A DNA stretch of 64,000 nt from contig CAMLFH010000014.1 of the NCBI GenBank assembly GCA_946479285.1, positions 23,637-87,636 of the forward strand, written 5' to 3'. The notes under the pieces were generated by a model. That model saw nothing but the letters and a program-made list of their open reading frames with translations. It was not told where the DNA came from and searched no databases. This stretch comes from an uncultured Flavobacteriales bacterium (GTDB lineage Bacteria > Bacteroidota > Bacteroidia > Flavobacteriales > Crocinitomicaceae). This document shows, piece by piece, positions 8,079 to 16,312 of the stretch (positions within the stretch are counted from its first letter, which is position 1; each line of letters starts with the position of its first letter). The translations under genes were made by a program, and so were the position numbers.

Positions 8079-8115
8079 AGGCAGGGGCGAAAAATTTTTC
8101 GCCCCTACCTTTTTA
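8079..8115 (+). terminator. Rho-independent terminator after the PorE-like gene
   Basis: AGGCAGGGGCGAAAAA pairs with TTTTTCGCCCCTACCT (one mismatch), followed by T4. It has the same design as the terminator at 2717 (G-rich stem with an A5/T5 top). It closes the transcript from 5927 after the repeat element. Confidence 0.8.
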
Positions 8116-8127
8116 TGAAATCTTGGT

Positions 8128-8433
8128 ATGAAAACAATGACAGGTTTTATTGTATTCCTCAGCTTATTCTCGTGCAGCGGGAAAACCACCAACGGGAAAA
8201 CAATCGTGGTGGATGTTCGACAGGAAATGATTTGGAAACAGGGTCATGGAAAAGGAATCAATATTCCCCTACCTGAGTTGGAAAAACACCAAGCGGATTT
8301 ATTGAAATACGACACGGTCATATTTGTCTGTGAAACAGGTGCAAGTGCCGGGCAGGCAGCTGCTTACATGAATGCGCAGAAAGGTCGTGAAACTATTTTT
8401 AAGAATGGGATTTCCTGGACCAATTACCAGTAA
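8128..8433 (+). CDS. Small rhodanese-like lipoprotein
   Basis: A 101-residue protein with a lipoprotein signal (MKTMTGFIVFLSLFSC; lipobox LFSC, Cys at about residue 16). The rest is one minimal rhodanese domain: TIVVDVRQEM, then GHGKGINIPLPEL, then the active-site loop VCETGASAGQAAAYM with the catalytic Cys, then a FKNGISW ending. Rhodaneses carry sulfur as a persulfide on this Cys; small periplasmic or membrane-anchored ones may act in sulfur or redox housekeeping. It lies alone between two OmpA-type genes and converges on the minus-strand operon. Confidence 0.8.
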   Translation: MKTMTGFIVFLSLFSCSGKTTNGKTIVVDVRQEMIWKQGHGKGINIPLPELEKHQADLLKYDTVIFVCETGASAGQAAAYMNAQKGRETIFKNGISWTNYQ

Positions 8434-8445
8434 ATGTCCCTAAAC

Positions 8446-8481
8446 AAAAAAGGCGCTTCGACTACGCTCAGCGACCTTTTT
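8446..8481. terminator. Bidirectional terminator formed by repeat arm
   Basis: AAAAAGG-CGCT (8446-8457) pairs with AGCG-a-CCTTTTT (8470-8480), enclosing the CTTCGACTACGCTCAG repeat arm. It lies between convergent genes and has A and T runs on both sides, so it can serve both. Confidence 0.65.
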
Positions 8482-8529
8482 AATATTTCTATTCACAATT
8501 GATCTTTCGGTGACTGAGCGGAGTCGAAG
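8456..8529. repeat. Paired inverted repeat, CTTCGACTACGCTCAG family, copy 2
   Basis: Left arm CTTCGACTACGCTCAG (8456-8471) and right arm CTGAGCGGAGTCGAAG (8514-8529) are complementary apart from one base and enclose 42 bases. The copy lies between the convergent genes ending at 8433 and 8539. Confidence 0.75.
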
Positions 8530-8538
8530 TAACCGAAG

Positions 8539-10623
8539 TTATTGGTTAATTACCTTAAACGATGTTCTTCTGTTTTTTTGGTGCAATACTTCACGTTCTG
8601 CTTTTACTTTGAACGTATTAATGTAAGCTTCAACCAATAACACCGGTTTTCCTTCAGCATCCAACACCGGTTTTTTGTCCGGGCCGTATAACTGGTTTGG
8701 CTGGGTTTCTCCGTAACCTTTCGGGATCAGTCGAGCCGGGTCAATTCCTTTAGAAACCAGGTAGTCCACACAGGATTTTGCTCTTCTTTGGGATAAGTCT
8801 AAGTTGTAAATATCTTTTCCGCGTGCATCCGTGTGCGAGTTGATTTCCACCACAATGTTATTGTTCAGCTCCAGGAAGTCGAATAATTTATCCAAAACAG
8901 CCTGGGAAGCCGGTCTTAGCTTGTCCGAGTTGAAATCGTACTCGATTCCTTCGATCTCGATCTCATCCTGGGGAATCGGTTTTAAATAGAAATCTCTGGT
9001 AATACTGGTTGTCTGTGTAATGGAATTCGTGTTGACACTTGTTGCATCGGCAAAATAGTTGATTTTCTGACCTTTGATGAACAATTCGATCCCATAAGTC
9101 AATTCTCTCTCATAGTAACCGTTAGAATCCGTTACGATGTTGTAAGAAGGGAAAACTCCGCGTACATCTTTGAAAGTCAATTTCACATTAGGCAGAATCT
9201 CTTCCGTGTCTTTGTTGTAGGAATATCCGCTTAGATAAATGTGAATTGGTTCGTTGACTACTTCGTAGATGTCGTAACAGCTTCCGCCTGTGCATGGTTC
9301 CCTGTCACTTGAGAAAAACCCTTTGGATAAACGGGAATCCCACATCATGTAGGCATCATCTCTGCTTGAGTTGATGGGCATTCCAAGATTTGCAGGAACA
9401 CTGAATGCTTCCGTTTCACGTTCGTAATAGGATTTGAAAATATCCAAACCACCAATGCTTCCGTGCCCGTTTGATGAGAAGAACAAGGTCGATGAAACTT
9501 CGTGGAAGAACGGAGTTACTTCATCCTGGTCGGAATTGATCAATGAACCTAAGTTTTCAGGCTGGCCGATTGTATTTCCGGAAGAATCGATTGCGATTTT
9601 CCAGATATCCATTCCTCCCAGTCCTCCCGGACGATTCGATGAAAAGAACAAGGTTTTCCCATCCATTGAAACATAAGGCTGAATGCTCTTATATCCCGGA
9701 TAATTCACCGATGAATCCAGTTTGTAGGCTTCGAAGAACTTCATCTCCATCATTCGTGCCAGGTAAATATTCTGTTCGGTCTTTTTTTCTTCACTCCAAC
9801 GTGTATAGAAGATCACATTGTTGTTGTTGAAAGATCCGGCACCATCGTTTTGAGCACTATTCAGCGGACGACCGAAATTGGTTGGCGCTGACCAGGTACT
9901 ATCCGGGTTTAAGGAAACCCAATAAAGGTCACACAAATATTCGGACTGTTGCTTTTCATTCAAAATCACACCCCCGGTGCGAGCAGAAGTAAACATCAGT
10001 TTTTGGTCTTTGTCGAAATACATGGTTGCAAAACTTGCGGTTCCGCGGTTAAAAACAGCTGTATCAGCCATTTTAACGCTGATTTCACGCGTTTTTTCGA
10101 TTTCTTCTTTTGCCAGGAAACAACCGGTCATGGCCACCTGTGCAGCATGAATCAATTCATCATCCGCTTTCGGAGAACGGATGTAATCTTCAAACTGTTT
10201 GATCGCCTCGTCGTACTTGCTGTTATTCATGTAGCTCTGAGCCAGGTAATAACTATCATCCGGGTAAGCCTTTTCATCCACGGTGTTTTTCAAGTGCTTC
10301 TCCGCATTCGGATAATCGTGCAAACGGTAATAACACCAGGCAATATGATGATGCAGGTATTCTTCCATCGTTACTCTTAAACTGGTATCGACCTCTATTT
10401 TCTTCTTAGAAAGCTTTTGATTAGTAACCTGTACTTCATACGGATAAGTCATTGTTGACCTCGCCACAGAATCGGAAAGAGCTAATTTATACTGTTCAAC
10501 GGCATTTGCGTAATCGAGTTTACTGAAATACTCATCACCCAAATAGATATACATTTTTTTTGATTGCGCCAGTGATAGTCCGGATATCACCAAAAACAAC
10601 AAGCATACGATTTTAGATTTCAT
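8539..10623 (-). CDS. PorE-like OmpA protein of the T9SS surface operon
   Basis: A 694-residue exported protein (signal MKSKIVCLLFLVISGLSLAQ). TPR-like helices (about 25-190) include YLGDEYFSKLDYANAVEQY. A PD40 propeller follows (about 195-450; repeats such as GKTLFFSSNRPGGLGGMDIW). Next come a beta regulatory-like domain (about 465-560) and an OmpA domain (about 565-694, with IEINSHTDARGKDIYN and LDLSQRRAKSCVDYLVSKG). The C-terminus has an inserted stretch before KNRRTSF. It is the last gene of a five-gene minus-strand operon, 14 bases after a PorP/SprF gene. Such OmpA proteins usually anchor T9SS or surface-adhesin machinery to peptidoglycan. Confidence 0.85.
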   Translation of the reverse strand: MKSKIVCLLFLVISGLSLAQSKKMYIYLGDEYFSKLDYANAVEQYKLALSDSVARSTMTYPYEVQVTNQKLSKKKIEVDTSLRVTMEEYLHHHIAWCYYRLHDYPNAEKHLKNTVDEKAYPDDSYYLAQSYMNNSKYDEAIKQFEDYIRSPKADDELIHAAQVAMTGCFLAKEEIEKTREISVKMADTAVFNRGTASFATMYFDKDQKLMFTSARTGGVILNEKQQSEYLCDLYWVSLNPDSTWSAPTNFGRPLNSAQNDGAGSFNNNNVIFYTRWSEEKKTEQNIYLARMMEMKFFEAYKLDSSVNYPGYKSIQPYVSMDGKTLFFSSNRPGGLGGMDIWKIAIDSSGNTIGQPENLGSLINSDQDEVTPFFHEVSSTLFFSSNGHGSIGGLDIFKSYYERETEAFSVPANLGMPINSSRDDAYMMWDSRLSKGFFSSDREPCTGGSCYDIYEVVNEPIHIYLSGYSYNKDTEEILPNVKLTFKDVRGVFPSYNIVTDSNGYYERELTYGIELFIKGQKINYFADATSVNTNSITQTTSITRDFYLKPIPQDEIEIEGIEYDFNSDKLRPASQAVLDKLFDFLELNNNIVVEINSHTDARGKDIYNLDLSQRRAKSCVDYLVSKGIDPARLIPKGYGETQPNQLYGPDKKPVLDAEGKPVLLVEAYINTFKVKAEREVLHQKNRRTSFKVINQ

Positions 10624-10637
10624 ATTGAGAATGCGTA

Positions 10638-11624
10638 TTATAGTCGTGGACAGATTTTGTATTCGGTTGGTTTCTTCTTTTTGTGCACATAGGTAAAGGA
10701 AATTTCAAATCCTCCTCTACTCTTCGATGTCGATGTTAATGATGACACGTTGAAATCGTAGGCCAGCTTAACAATATATGCATCTTTCTTTAGGCCTAAA
10801 GTAGCGATCATTGCGTCTTTTGCACGGAAAATAACTCCTCCAAGGACATAAGCACCGCTTCCTTTCAGGAAATAACCTGCTTCCAACGCATAAGTCTGCT
10901 CATGGAATTTCTTCTGCTGCATGATCAGTACTTTCGGGATTAGGTAAAAGAGCTCCGTAATATTGACACGCGTTCCCAAATGTGTGTACAGGCGCAAAGG
11001 AAGTTTACTTTCTCTTCCGAAGAAGGATTCATTGGGCTGGAGTAAGTTAAAGACCGAAACACCAATAAACGGATTTAAGCGTGACTGCGACTTCGAATAA
11101 TAGTACAAAGCACTTGCATTCAGCATCGGGATGAATTTAGACTGAGCACCGAAATTTTCTCCGGTTACTAAAGTCTGATCAAATTCACCACCATTGTTCA
11201 GCGTATACTGATTATTGAATGACAATAACTGATACTCCAATGACTTTTGCGTAACACCTCCCTGTAGGCCGAAATTCAAAACATGGGTTTTATTCTTATT
11301 CAAAGGAACGTAATAGGCTGCCGAAAGCAATCCCTGTAAAACATTAAAGTTCCCTGCTCCCGCTCTGAAATTATTGATCTGAATTCCAAATCCCCACTTC
11401 TTGATGGGCATGTCGAAGCTGATCAAAGCAGAAGTATAAGGTTTATAATTCACCGATTTCCACTGAGTGCGGTATTGACCATGAACTCTGAAATCACCTT
11501 CCATCACTCCGGTGAGTGCAGGATTCAAAAATAACGGTGCGGCATCATACATGGATAAATGCGCATCTTGTCCGTAAGACAATCCATTCAAGAAAATGGC
11601 AAAAAAACAAATTCTTAATTTCAC
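10638..11624 (-). CDS. PorP/SprF family type IX secretion outer-membrane protein
   Basis: A 328-residue predicted outer-membrane beta-barrel with signal MKLRICFFAIFLNGLSYGQ. It has the PorP/SprF pattern: an N-terminal LSMYDAAPLFLNPALTG motif and a GQYRTQW segment, then alternating amphipathic strands and LGLKKDAYIVKLAYDFNVSSL near the end. SprF-type proteins are needed for secretion or attachment of partner adhesins with type B (CHU_C) sorting domains. It lies 3 bases after the giant adhesin gene ending at 11628, its likely partner. Confidence 0.9.
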   Translation of the reverse strand: MKLRICFFAIFLNGLSYGQDAHLSMYDAAPLFLNPALTGVMEGDFRVHGQYRTQWKSVNYKPYTSALISFDMPIKKWGFGIQINNFRAGAGNFNVLQGLLSAAYYVPLNKNKTHVLNFGLQGGVTQKSLEYQLLSFNNQYTLNNGGEFDQTLVTGENFGAQSKFIPMLNASALYYYSKSQSRLNPFIGVSVFNLLQPNESFFGRESKLPLRLYTHLGTRVNITELFYLIPKVLIMQQKKFHEQTYALEAGYFLKGSGAYVLGGVIFRAKDAMIATLGLKKDAYIVKLAYDFNVSSLTSTSKSRGGFEISFTYVHKKKKPTEYKICPRL

Positions 11625-11627
11625 GAC

Positions 11628-14600
11628 TTATCGAATTAAAGTTACGTCACCAGATTCTCTGACAACAAAATCACTACCCATATCAATCACAAAAGTCCAG
11701 GTATAAACACCCAAAGGAACTGGTTCTCCTTTGTATGTTCCATCCCATCCCACTTCGGAGTCTGTTGATTCGAAAACCACTTGACCCCAGTTATTATACA
11801 CTTTAAAATCTACGTTTCTAAATGGTCCGCCACGAATAATAAACACATCGTTTTCTCCGTCGCCGTTTGGTGTAAATCCGCTAGGGAGAACCGGCAATAA
11901 AGCAATTGAAATTTGTCTGGACACCGTATCAATACATCCAATGTTATCTGAGATCGTAAGCGTTACTACATAAACACCACCGCCGTCATAGCTGTGAGTG
12001 GTGATCTCCGTATTATCTCCTTCTCCGTCGCCGAAATCCCACTGCCAGGTAATGATATTCCCGGGTGTTATATCCGTAAAGGTGATTTCCTGGTTTACCA
12101 ACGCCGGATTCGGAGTAGCAGTAAACGAAGCAACCGGTATAGCGTGAACATCTATTTGCTGAATCACGGTGTTGGTGCATCCAAAACCTGAAACAGCTGT
12201 TAAACTCACATTGTAAATTCCGCTGGTTGGGAAAACATAAGAAGGATCCTCTAGTGTACTGGAACCGATCCCATTGAAATCATACAAGTAACTGTCTATC
12301 GTTCCGCTTGGAATGAAAGAAGTATTGGTGAAGTTCGTCGGGTAATCTTCACAAGCGATAGAAGCGTTGAATGAAGGTTGCGGCAAGGGATAAACTGTTA
12401 CAGGTTTTATGACCGTATCCACACAGCCATTGCTGGAAGTAACAATCATCTGAACATTGAAATTACCAAAAGTAGTATAAGCATGCTGTGGATTCTGAGC
12501 AATGGAGTTTGTATTATCTCCAAAAGACCAGGACCACGAAGAAAGTGAACCGGTATTAGCAATTGACACATCGGTAAAACTCATATTGCTCGCCTGACAT
12601 ACATTCGTGAAGTTAAAATCAGCCGTTGGAATTCTATTGAAGGTAATTACGATCGTATCTCTATCAGGCGGACATCCAAAATTGGATGTGGAACTCAGAA
12701 TTAAGCTAATTGGTCCTCCTGAAACGTCACCAACTGAAGGATCGTACATTCCTGTCAAAAAGCCCGGTCCAGGAACAAAGGTTCCCGTTCCTAGTGTTGA
12801 CCACGTTCCTGTTGTATCTGCACCAATGATGTGTCCGTTCAACTGGACCATCTGGTTCTGACAGTATGTTTGATCGGTTCCTGCATTCACCTGCGGCGGA
12901 GAAACGAACGTTACACGCATCGAATCATGTGCAATCGGACAAATGCCTGTTGTTGAAAGAATCACATCAATGAATCCGTTAGTAATATCCACCGGAGAAA
13001 TCGTATAGAATGTATTTAAGTTGGCCGGATTGGAGATTGTTCCGAAGCCCGACGTTGTCCATAGGGTAGAAAACCCGGAAGTTACGGTTCCTGTCAGATT
13101 CAGTGTTGCATTATTCGAACAAAGCGAATCCATGGAAGTAATGGTCACTACCGGGAAGTCGATAATCTGAATTTCAAGACTATCCATAACTGCCAGACAG
13201 TTTCCGTTATTGGTAGACTGAAGGTAGAGCATAACTGTTCCATCAGAAATATCAGCTGTTGACAAGACGTAGTTTGTATTCAAGTTTGTTTGAGAAGGTG
13301 AAAAACCTCCTGTTCCATCTGCAGACCAGGTTCCTGTTGTAGTAATTCCGGTAATGATTCCGTTCACGGCAACATCCGTTGTATTGGAACAAACCAACTG
13401 ATCTCCGCCTGCATCAATAAAGGGTGCATCGGTAAAGAAAATAACAACCGTATCCTGGTTATTCGGACACGAGAAGAAACTTCCGGTTGTTGTGTAGAAA
13501 AGTGCAACACTATCAGCAGCCAAATCAGCCGGTGAAGGAGTATAGGTCGTGGTTGGTGAACCAATATTCCCGAAAGCACCTCCGTTTCCGCCACTCCAGG
13601 TTGCAGCAGCTGAAAAGTTGAATGCTCCTGTAATTGGAACCGCACCAACGTTGTTTTTACAATATGAATCGTCTGTTCCTGCGTTTGCCTCCGGCGATTG
13701 AATGAAGGTTACAATCATGGTATCTCTTACCGGATCACAGTTTCCGGTTGAAGACAGTACAAAAGTCAAAGTACCTTGTGTGTAATCCGATGCGGACGGA
13801 ACGTATGAAGAAGACAGGTCTGTTGCATTTACAAAGGAACCTGCTCCATTTACAACTGTCCATTCACCGGTTGTAGCGCCACCTTCTACAGATCCGTTCA
13901 ATAATACAGAAGGATCTCCGTTACAAAGTGTGGTATCGTTTCCTGCTTTCGTGTAAACTTTTCGATTGAACGCTGACATGTAGTGGTAATAACATCCGGA
14001 ACCTGCTCCACCGTTAATTACACCCATACCGAAGAATTCGCTGGAGTTTGTAATTAAGTTGGATGATCCGGCTGCAATGCTTGCCGTGCTGAAGGTGATT
14101 TGAGCACCACTCCAAAAACCTCCTGTTCCCGGAACAGGGTTAAAAGCGGTTCCAGGAACCAATGTTGTACTGCCGTTCAGCGTAAAGTCATTGATTGCTG
14201 ATGTAGGACATAACAGGTTGAGGATAAATGTCTCGGTATTCGTTCTGGTAAAACTTACCTGGCTGGATCCCGCACAGTTGATCGGAGGCAATAATGCTTC
14301 ACCAACCTCACATCCGAATCCACTAGCCTGCAATACGTAAACGTTTTTGTCTGCATCCACATAAGCGAGCGTTTCCGTGGCCGTTAAAACGTATTTCCAG
14401 GTATCTCCCTGGTTCAGTAACTGTGAGAATGTTCCCAGATTCGTTGTAACACTTACAGAAGTAAAGTTTTGAGTTGCAACGATGAAGATTCCTTCCTGCG
14501 AGTTCGAAAACATGTTTCCTCTGTTTACGATGTAATTCGTTCCAACCACATCTACCGGAACAATCTGGTCTCCCATCAAATCACGGCAACCTCCCCCGGA

Positions 14601-15314
14601 ATTTGTTACTGAATCATCTGAAACGGTTACGGCAATTGGTTTATTTGCCACCACAATAGTCCCGCCGAGGTTATTTCCCGGAGTATTTGTAGCCTGTGAA
14701 ACGTTCTCTACCGTATAAGTTTGTCCGCGGTTCAGTATGACCGAATAGGTAATTCCTGCCGGATGACCAACAACAGTTGCTTTTGGAGTAATCCAAACGG
14801 TTGTATTGTCTTCCGTAGCTACGATACAAATCATCGATTTTGGCTGAATCGGAGCATAATTACCGTTTGCCCAGGTATTTTGGAACGGACAAACAAACTC
14901 CATACCGACTGCATTTTGTCCTTTCAACGAGTACGTTTCGGGATTATTGACGATCGTTACAACTTCATAAACTACTGTAATCAGTGTATCGGCCTCAATT
15001 TTAATCCCGTAATTCAATACGTTATCCGCAGGTTTTGACTCCAGCGTGTTCACAATGGAGGACAAAAAATGGGAATTCAGGGAATTTGCAGGAACAACAA
15101 ACGTAGAATCGTATGTGCCGGCAGGCTGATACACCCGGACCGTTGTTGGGGAATTAAATGTGGAAATGCGCAAAGCGATTGGAGTATTCCCGGCGTGACT
15201 TGGTGTAACCCAAGGTGCCGCAAACCAAAAGACTGAGTCAATCTGACTTTTACTTTCGAATGATCCGACTGTAAAAATCAAAGCTAGTAGCAGTACTATC
15301 CGACGTAATTTCAT
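11628..15314 (-). CDS. Giant T9SS type B surface protein: IgGFc-binding-like N-terminus, Ig/PKD repeats, CHU_C sorting domain
   Basis: About 1228 residues from the Met at 15314 (MKLRRIVLLLALIFTVGSF signal; an alternative Met is at 15329, directly after the upstream stop). The N-terminal 430 residues match the IgGFc-binding type domain: FWFAAPWV, SLKGQNAVGMEF, and ANKPIAVTVSDDSV followed by MGDQIVPVDVVG. Several 85-90-residue repeats of the form DAG.D...C.N...V.LNG...G.TTG.W follow, then three PKD-like domains (WSFGDN, YDFNG, WQWDFGDGEGD). The end is LPSGFTPNGDGENDVF...VYNNWGQVVFES...WDGTYKGEPVPLGVYTW, the CHU_C/type B sorting domain that directs export by T9SS and surface anchoring. Probably an adhesin or gliding-type filament. 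Confidence 0.9.
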   Translation of the reverse strand: MKLRRIVLLLALIFTVGSFESKSQIDSVFWFAAPWVTPSHAGNTPIALRISTFNSPTTVRVYQPAGTYDSTFVVPANSLNSHFLSSIVNTLESKPADNVLNYGIKIEADTLITVVYEVVTIVNNPETYSLKGQNAVGMEFVCPFQNTWANGNYAPIQPKSMICIVATEDNTTVWITPKATVVGHPAGITYSVILNRGQTYTVENVSQATNTPGNNLGGTIVVANKPIAVTVSDDSVTNSGGGCRDLMGDQIVPVDVVGTNYIVNRGNMFSNSQEGIFIVATQNFTSVSVTTNLGTFSQLLNQGDTWKYVLTATETLAYVDADKNVYVLQASGFGCEVGEALLPPINCAGSSQVSFTRTNTETFILNLLCPTSAINDFTLNGSTTLVPGTAFNPVPGTGGFWSGAQITFSTASIAAGSSNLITNSSEFFGMGVINGGAGSGCYYHYMSAFNRKVYTKAGNDTTLCNGDPSVLLNGSVEGGATTGEWTVVNGAGSFVNATDLSSSYVPSASDYTQGTLTFVLSSTGNCDPVRDTMIVTFIQSPEANAGTDDSYCKNNVGAVPITGAFNFSAAATWSGGNGGAFGNIGSPTTTYTPSPADLAADSVALFYTTTGSFFSCPNNQDTVVIFFTDAPFIDAGGDQLVCSNTTDVAVNGIITGITTTGTWSADGTGGFSPSQTNLNTNYVLSTADISDGTVMLYLQSTNNGNCLAVMDSLEIQIIDFPVVTITSMDSLCSNNATLNLTGTVTSGFSTLWTTSGFGTISNPANLNTFYTISPVDITNGFIDVILSTTGICPIAHDSMRVTFVSPPQVNAGTDQTYCQNQMVQLNGHIIGADTTGTWSTLGTGTFVPGPGFLTGMYDPSVGDVSGGPISLILSSTSNFGCPPDRDTIVITFNRIPTADFNFTNVCQASNMSFTDVSIANTGSLSSWSWSFGDNTNSIAQNPQHAYTTFGNFNVQMIVTSSNGCVDTVIKPVTVYPLPQPSFNASIACEDYPTNFTNTSFIPSGTIDSYLYDFNGIGSSTLEDPSYVFPTSGIYNVSLTAVSGFGCTNTVIQQIDVHAIPVASFTATPNPALVNQEITFTDITPGNIITWQWDFGDGEGDNTEITTHSYDGGGVYVVTLTISDNIGCIDTVSRQISIALLPVLPSGFTPNGDGENDVFIIRGGPFRNVDFKVYNNWGQVVFESTDSEVGWDGTYKGEPVPLGVYTWTFVIDMGSDFVVRESGDVTLIR

Positions 15315-15330
15315 AAGCTCTAAATTCATC

Positions 15331-16311
15331 CTACTGTTTCTCTTTATTCTGATCAATTTCCTTTTGGATATCTTCCAGAATACTGTTATTCAATTTATCA
15401 TCTTCCTCCTCTAAAGAAGGTCTGTTCTTCGTAATTATAAACGAGATCCCAATCTCATGAGATCCGGCATTGTACTTTCTTAGTTTCGTGTAACTGTAAT
15501 CGTAGCCGTAAGTAATCGCCAAACGATTTTTCAAACGAACTCCCAGGAAAACACCCATTGCATCTTTTGTTCTGAAATTCAGTCCGCCAAAGAATTTGTC
15601 CTTGTAAGACAATTGGGCTAAAATGGACAATTGAGCAGGCACAGGTTTCGTGTATCTGAACAAAATTCCCGGTCTCAGCTCCCAGTCCTTTTTGATCAGG
15701 AATTTGTAAGAACTCATTAAAGTGTAGTGGAATTGCAAATTCTGGTTGTAAGAATTAAAACTTTTCCCCATAATCATGTGATCAATTGTTCCGCTAAACT
15801 CAAACTTATCGCTATACAAACGGAATCCTGCATTCATATCAAATGCATTTCCGGAATAACTGTTTCCTGTAAAGATCGGATCTCCTTCATCTGCAATCAC
15901 GGCATCGTACAAACGAACACGGTACTGTACAAATCCCGGACGAATTCCTAATCCCATTCTCCATTTGGATTGCTTGGTAAATCGAATCTGGTAACCGTAA
16001 TTCAGGTAGATCCCGGTTTTTCCCAGCAATCCCATTTGTTCAGTCAACAATTGTACTCCGTAACCATGTTTCGCTTTATTCTTGAATGATCCGTGGAAAT
16101 TCAAATAGAAATTTCTTGGAGCATCTTTAAATCCTACCCATTGATTTCTATTGTAGAAACTCACTTCATGGTAATTTGTACTTCCAACATATGCCGGAGA
16201 GTAATGCAAAGGATTTGCGAATACATTTGTAAATAAACTTTGCTGCTGTCCGTATGAAACAAAGAACAGAGTAACAGCAAACAAACTTGTCATTAAATTC
16301 TTTCTGTTCAT
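15331..16311 (-). CDS. PorP/SprF family type IX secretion outer-membrane protein
   Basis: A 326-residue paralogue of the gene at 10638, with signal MNRKNLMTSLFAVTLFFVSYGQ. The family motifs are present: NPLHYSPAYVGSTNYHEVSFYNRNQW near the N-terminus, then barrel strands, then FGGLNFRTKDAMGVFLGVRLKNRLAITYGYDYSYT. The last 35 residues are a charged coiled tail (SLEEEDDKLNNSI...QKEIDQNKEKQ) missing from the other copy. It begins one base after the adhesin gene that ends at 16313, so the two form a cassette. Its stop abuts the start of the second adhesin gene. Confidence 0.9.
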   Translation of the reverse strand: MNRKNLMTSLFAVTLFFVSYGQQQSLFTNVFANPLHYSPAYVGSTNYHEVSFYNRNQWVGFKDAPRNFYLNFHGSFKNKAKHGYGVQLLTEQMGLLGKTGIYLNYGYQIRFTKQSKWRMGLGIRPGFVQYRVRLYDAVIADEGDPIFTGNSYSGNAFDMNAGFRLYSDKFEFSGTIDHMIMGKSFNSYNQNLQFHYTLMSSYKFLIKKDWELRPGILFRYTKPVPAQLSILAQLSYKDKFFGGLNFRTKDAMGVFLGVRLKNRLAITYGYDYSYTKLRKYNAGSHEIGISFIITKNRPSLEEEDDKLNNSILEDIQKEIDQNKEKQ

Positions 16312-16312
16312 C